The translations under genes were made by a program, and so were the position numbers. Below, piece after piece: positions 59,447 through 64,000 of a DNA stretch of 64,000 bases. Origin of the DNA: Sipunculus nudus. Lineage: Eukaryota; Annelida; Sipuncula; Golfingiida; Sipunculidae. Numbering within the stretch: the first letter of the stretch is position 1; each line of letters starts with the position of its first letter. The DNA lies in assembly GCA_026874595.1 (NCBI GenBank), contig CM049308.1, forward strand, positions 79,218,124-79,282,123, in the 5' to 3' direction. The notes beneath the pieces are model-generated. The model worked only from the letters and a program-made list of their open reading frames with translations, was not told the DNA's origin and did no database searches.

Positions 59447-61189
59447 CACTTTTATTTGCAATATTTGCGTAATACATGCATAATTAATAATTTTAATATT
59501 TGCTCCCCCGCGGGCGCCTCTTTTCTTTGTGTGTTCGGGCCTGGTAACACAATGGCCACAGATTGTTTGATGGCGGGACAGAGTTTTTCTCCGGGGGCCC
59601 TATCTGGGCTTTTCTTTAATTTGTGGTGACCGGCCCAAAATAATCCCCATTGGTGATCCCTTCTCAAAAGGCAACCTCCGCGCATCGAAAAGGTCTATTG
59701 TGCACAATGAGATCTCGTGTGAGGAAAATGCTGAAAAGTGGGATCTTTCAAAGAATGAAAATTTTCCGAGCGGTAGTGAATGCAGGGTAGTATGTAAAAC
59801 TCGAACCCCACGGTCCCCAGATCCCATAAACCTATTTCCTCATTTTCCATTATTTATACCGATAAAAACACCACTATTGTTGATGTAAGAACAGAGCAAA
59901 GTCCCTAAATGTTGCACATTTGTAAATGACCGATTCACTGAAAGATTTATAATTACAAAAATATTTCTATGAAGACGGACCTCATTTACTTGAATTTGCC
60001 GACCAAATGTTCAATTTTGACGGACTCCAGTAACCACCGCTCATATTTTTATTTATGACTAAAAGAGGAAAAAAAGTAGCACTCATGTCACACACTAAAT
60101 ATGATATTTGTTATTTTAAATGAAAATATAATAGTGCTGACACAGTGGGGGAGATTTAATTGAAGTGCACTAACAGTTGAGCGGACCTGAGACTGATATA
60201 TCAGAGCACTTCCACATAACAACAGGTTTCATGCTCCATTCATAACAATATATGCAATTTAAAGTTGGCAATAATATAAATACCGAAAGGAATTGTTGAT
60301 TACTTGCAATTCAAGCAACTACAGGTTCCAAAATAATGATTTTTTAAATGTTTTTAATTATTATACTTTTTAAAACGCTACACAAATGAAATAAATAGCA
60401 AATATAAAATTATGAATAAAAACTGAAACAGAAATTTAAAAATACAGATACAAACACAATAATAAATTACAAGGGTGTTATGGCTAAACGTGATGTGAAA
60501 TACATGTATGTACTAAAGAAATGGTAAAACAATGAGAAAACAGGGTCCGTGTAATCCGTGAGGTCCGTGCGCCAGGGTCCGTAAGTGTTTTTTTTTTTAT
60601 CAAATTTTGTTGCAAAACAGACTATTTCTTATGTTTTAACCAAACATGATATAAAATATGTCTTTAGATAAGATTATGTTAAAATATCTGGACAAATTAC
60701 CATGAGAGTTTAAGAATTACAAATTTTTCTTGGGGTCCAAGATCCGGAGTGGGATCCGGGATAACACACTGCCTGAACGCAGTACTGTCTCACTGGAAAA
60801 CATTGGCTCAGCTTTCAAACAGAAAGGAGTGCGTGATATTTAAAAATATATACAGCCATAAAATGCTACCAAGAACTTTTGCGCAGCGGGATTGCCTGAC
60901 CATGTTAATGCTCAGTTTTTGTGCGTTATAACCGGAATGCAATTATCGAGATCACGTCTCAGCGCTGTACTGTACTACCATGCAAGATAACAGGTTCCTT
61001 TACTGGCGGATTCACGGGCTGGGAGGGCAACTTTAAATGGCGATGTTCAGCATAATATATATTTTCATATAAAAATGATTTTAGTTAACATATTTCTTTA
61101 TTTTATTTAACACAACTTCTTCGAAAATTCTCCGGTCATCCTCTCGGCTTCAATTAGAGTTTTATGCATAACACCATGCATATAATTGA

Positions 61190-61500
61190 TCAATATATTA
61201 ACAGCGTAACGCGATTTGTGTGAATTTACATGTCTCCTCTGACACTACGGTTTGCTGTGATTTTTGACATACATATGCTCCGGGTTTGTCCGAAGACATT
61301 CCACCATTCGGACAAGAACGTATTCGTCCACATCATTCAGACTCCGACACAAGGTTAACTCAGAGACAGAACACTTATACCAAATGTCGGATTCAAAGAG
61401 ACAGTAACATTGTAAACCCAAGACATGCAACTATGACAGACTATTTGACATCAGAACTAAATGCTCGCCCAAAACCGTGCGTAGCACGGGTAATTGCTAG
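61190..61500 (+). mobile_element. Short nested Helitron (311 bp)
   Basis: A second TC end, TCAATATATTAACAGCG, preceded by A, starts at 61190 and shares the 3' hairpin and CTAG terminus of the larger unit. This can be read as a complete short element by itself, inserted into or next to a relative that lost its own 3' end. Confidence 0.65.
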
Positions 61501-64000
61501 TTATGACTTAATAGTGAAGTGACCAGATTTAAAGATGCTGAAATAAGGTCTGTCATATCAGTAATAAGTGACACACAAAATATTATTTTTATGAGTGTGC
61601 ATGTAATATCAGCTAAATCACTGTCAATTGCACAAGGTTTAAAGTGTGAAATCTAGGCAGCCCACGGCTGCCCCTGCAGACTGCCCCGACTCTTTCTTTA
61701 ATAAACCTCATATCTAAATAACCAGCAGGTGCATTTGACCAAGGTACTGACTAAATTTCCACATGTTGTGCAGCTACATATGAAGCTACATGCTATCTGA
61801 CCATGATATCTAGCTATGTGCACAGTATTTAAGGCATGATATCTAACAAGGCATCCGCTGATATCCAACAAACAGCTGGACTGTATGGTATTTACCAGCA
61901 GAGATAGGAACTTGCATAAGACCATGATAGGTATTCAGATAACAGGAGCATTACATCAGCTGTTGAAAGGCCGGCCTGCATTTCTACTGGTTAAACAATG
62001 ATAGTTAGTGTTAAACCACATATATAACCTCATAGTACAGCATGTGATATTAAATATGATCACATAATTACTGCAAAATAGTTACTTGCCATAGACCATG
62101 AAATAAGGGTTAGTTTCACACAAATACAGAAATTAATAAAATAAAATATAAATAATTAATGAAATAAAATTCTACATAAAATACATAAAATTTATATGTG
62201 TGTGTATGTGTGTGTGGCTATTATGCACGAGACAGGACAGTGAGCTTCATACTATTATGAACTTCTAGTTGTTTTAAAGTGAAGGCCTTGATAACAAGTC
62301 AACAAATTTGCAAATATGATAACATTATAATTTGAAAATATATGAATTAAGCATTTAGCGAAATGTCTGATATTTACCTGTGAAGAAATAACCTGGTACC
62401 AGACCATGTTTTCTAAGACATTTGTCCCAGATCAATAATCCATCTGCAAATCCCTGGTCTATATCCCACTAGATCGCTAGTGATCATGGACATGAGGTCT
62501 AAACCCTTACACCAAAACCAGATCATAAGACCTGACCAGCTCCTATGACAAGACCAAAGACCAAGTGCACAGCAACAGCAGGCTACATACACAAATCCAG
62601 CCTGCTAATACACGACCAAAGATCCCGCAGACAGTATTATTCAAACTTAATAAGTAAATCCCCATTACACACGTGACAGCAAGCAATACCCGAGGCTATT
62701 GACTGGCCGTGTACAATAAGAGGTGTTAAGGTCAACTACAGGTGTGTATTGATGTCCAGATTTGCCTGTTTTGTTGACTGTTCACCAGCAGTAAATAACA
62801 CTCATAAATCAGTAGTTACAATGTGTGTACAAAGAACCTGTGCCACACACCAGTCAATAGGTTTATGTCCTGTGTGGCTGACACAGCAAGCACCCTTCAA
62901 GCTTACTCTGTTAGTTACAGATAGACATGTATTTAAGACAGAAGAACCTAGCTTCCATAAGTGGGACAACCACTCCCCCCCCCCCAATAATACACACTGC
63001 CATAAACAGACAGCAGTGTTTAACGACTGACAAAATCCCAATGTAGATCATCTATCATAATTTAAGTACCTTTCAGCTGTATACATACATATCTTTGATA
63101 TTCAAATCCCTAAAAAAAATTAAGACTGATATACCTCAAAACACAGATAACTTGCCACTGCAGACACCTCCTGTATAACACATAGATGCACATAACATAA
63201 ATATAAAATGAAGAGTCGAAGAAACGTGTCCACAGAAGATATCTAAAGATAACCTACCTGTTATAAACACAACTAATACCAAATACTTCCCATCCAGAAA
63301 GCCTCACAATTATAAACAACTTCCCACTACAATATAACATCAACATTTAACAACTTCTAGCTGTCATCAAACACCTCACTATGAAGACAAACCACACAGA
63401 GCTATGTATACCAATCCTTAACAGACCATGCTTTTAATCACGTCCAATGATAATTCCTACTTAATGACCTGTTGTTGTAGTGTTTTTGTCCTCACATGAT
63501 TACCAGTCCCTACAGGAATGTACCAGCCATACACCAGCACAAACCAAAACAACATGGGACCACGCAAAGGTGAGTCACACAGATACTTAGGTTGAATACA
63601 ACATACCATAATTAGACAATTATATTAAATTTTGATTAATTGTCCACTGTAAATCAAAGAACTGAACCTTAAACAATCTGCAAATGCACTGTTAAATTGA
63701 CAATTAAGTGAAACCTTTCCTTACGGGCACCAGTCTGTCAGAACCACCTCTCTAACATGGGCACTTGAAATGGTCATGAGCAATGTACATTAAGAAGTCC
63801 ACAACAGTAAAAGAGGCATCCCAAATGCAAAGCAAAACCCTGGACCCACCAGAGTCCATAAATGGGTAGTGGCTCTGTATTTGATGGTACCACAACTGTG
63901 TCAGCTATAGCATGTTGTTTCTTCAATTCTATTTCAATATTTGAATGACAGATTTCGAAGTGATGTGTTAATTCTCCAATATCTGTCAGGCTATAACAAT
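61501..64000 (-). other. 5' intron of ASPP, distal part to window edge
   Basis: No exon recognised. A hairpin GGCAGCC-CAC-GGCTGCC lies at 61656-61672, a TG-rich microsatellite at about 62195-62217 and a run of 11 C at 62975-62985. A plus-strand AAAG|GTGAGT donor-like site after ATGGGACCACGC (about 63552-63575) is noted but unsupported. Confidence 0.5.

Larger units (their letters stand above)
59326..61500 (+). mobile_element. Non-autonomous Helitron in ASPP intron
   Basis: The 5' end is TCTATATATTAATAGCGCAA, preceded by A. The 3' end is CTAG (61497-61500), followed by T, so the insertion is between A and T as Helitrons require. A hairpin CCGTGC-GTA-GCACGG (61475-61489) ends 11 nt before the terminus, the standard Helitron 3' structure. 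No Rep/helicase coding sequence is visible. The interior is GC-richer than the intron around 59500-59850. An internal second 5' end means the outer pair might belong to two elements. Confidence 0.75.

Noticed and set aside
59452-59827. Minus-strand frames inside the Helitron as a captured gene fragment
   Set aside because: No recognisable domain, and two short overlapping frames in different phases. Kept only as possible captured non-coding sequence.
63552-63575. ATG followed by a GTGAGT donor on the plus strand, possible first exon of another gene
   Set aside because: Only four or five codons, no promoter signal and no downstream exon within the window.

Overview
The window is from an AT-rich eukaryotic genome. 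It has long introns, GT-AG splice sites, microsatellites, a Helitron and diverged interspersed repeats. An ASPP/p53BP2-family gene on the minus strand points to an animal. The nuclear-receptor-half-site-like tandem repeat and the general repeat texture suggest a marine invertebrate, most likely a mollusc; that last step is inference.

Bases 1-40287 are one uninterrupted tandem array with a unit of about 2.03 kb, running off the left edge of the window. It holds 20 plus-strand copies of a small intronless gene, one per unit. The reference product is a 119-residue basic, helix-rich protein that I do not recognise. Each unit has a compact promoter: TGAGTA-type repeats, two CACGTG E-boxes and a TATATA box 82 nt before the ATG. 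Forty nt after the stop codon is a 16-nt hairpin (6-bp stem, TTTC loop) that matches the 3' stem-loop of replication-dependent histone mRNAs at every position except the outermost base pair. It is present in 19 of 20 copies. The array therefore looks like a histone-style, multicopy, intronless gene family encoding a protein that does not read as a histone. Thirteen copies keep the 119-residue frame, two have lost the stop codon, four share a premature stop, and one is fused to spacer by a deletion of about 463 bp. Near-identical dimers (4.03 and 4.07 kb) and trimers (6.10 kb) show recent unequal exchange. The last partial unit at the right edge is the most diverged.

Bases 40288-47814 are intergenic or 3'-UTR sequence. 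They contain a G-run tract at the array border, hairpins, old dispersed repeats, a tandem repeat of about 140 bp carrying TGACCTTTGACCT, and a TA/GT microsatellite.

Bases 47815 to beyond 64000 carry the 3' part of an ASPP homolog on the minus strand. Seven coding exons can be joined with consistent reading phase. They encode a coiled coil, a long proline/serine-rich region with PPxY motifs, the RVSF docking motif for protein phosphatase 1, ankyrin repeats, an SH3 domain and a short basic tail. The N-terminal exons were not found and are probably beyond the right edge. The large 5' intron holds a non-autonomous Helitron (59326-61500) with a second, nested 5' end. The ASPP gene and the array genes are convergent.
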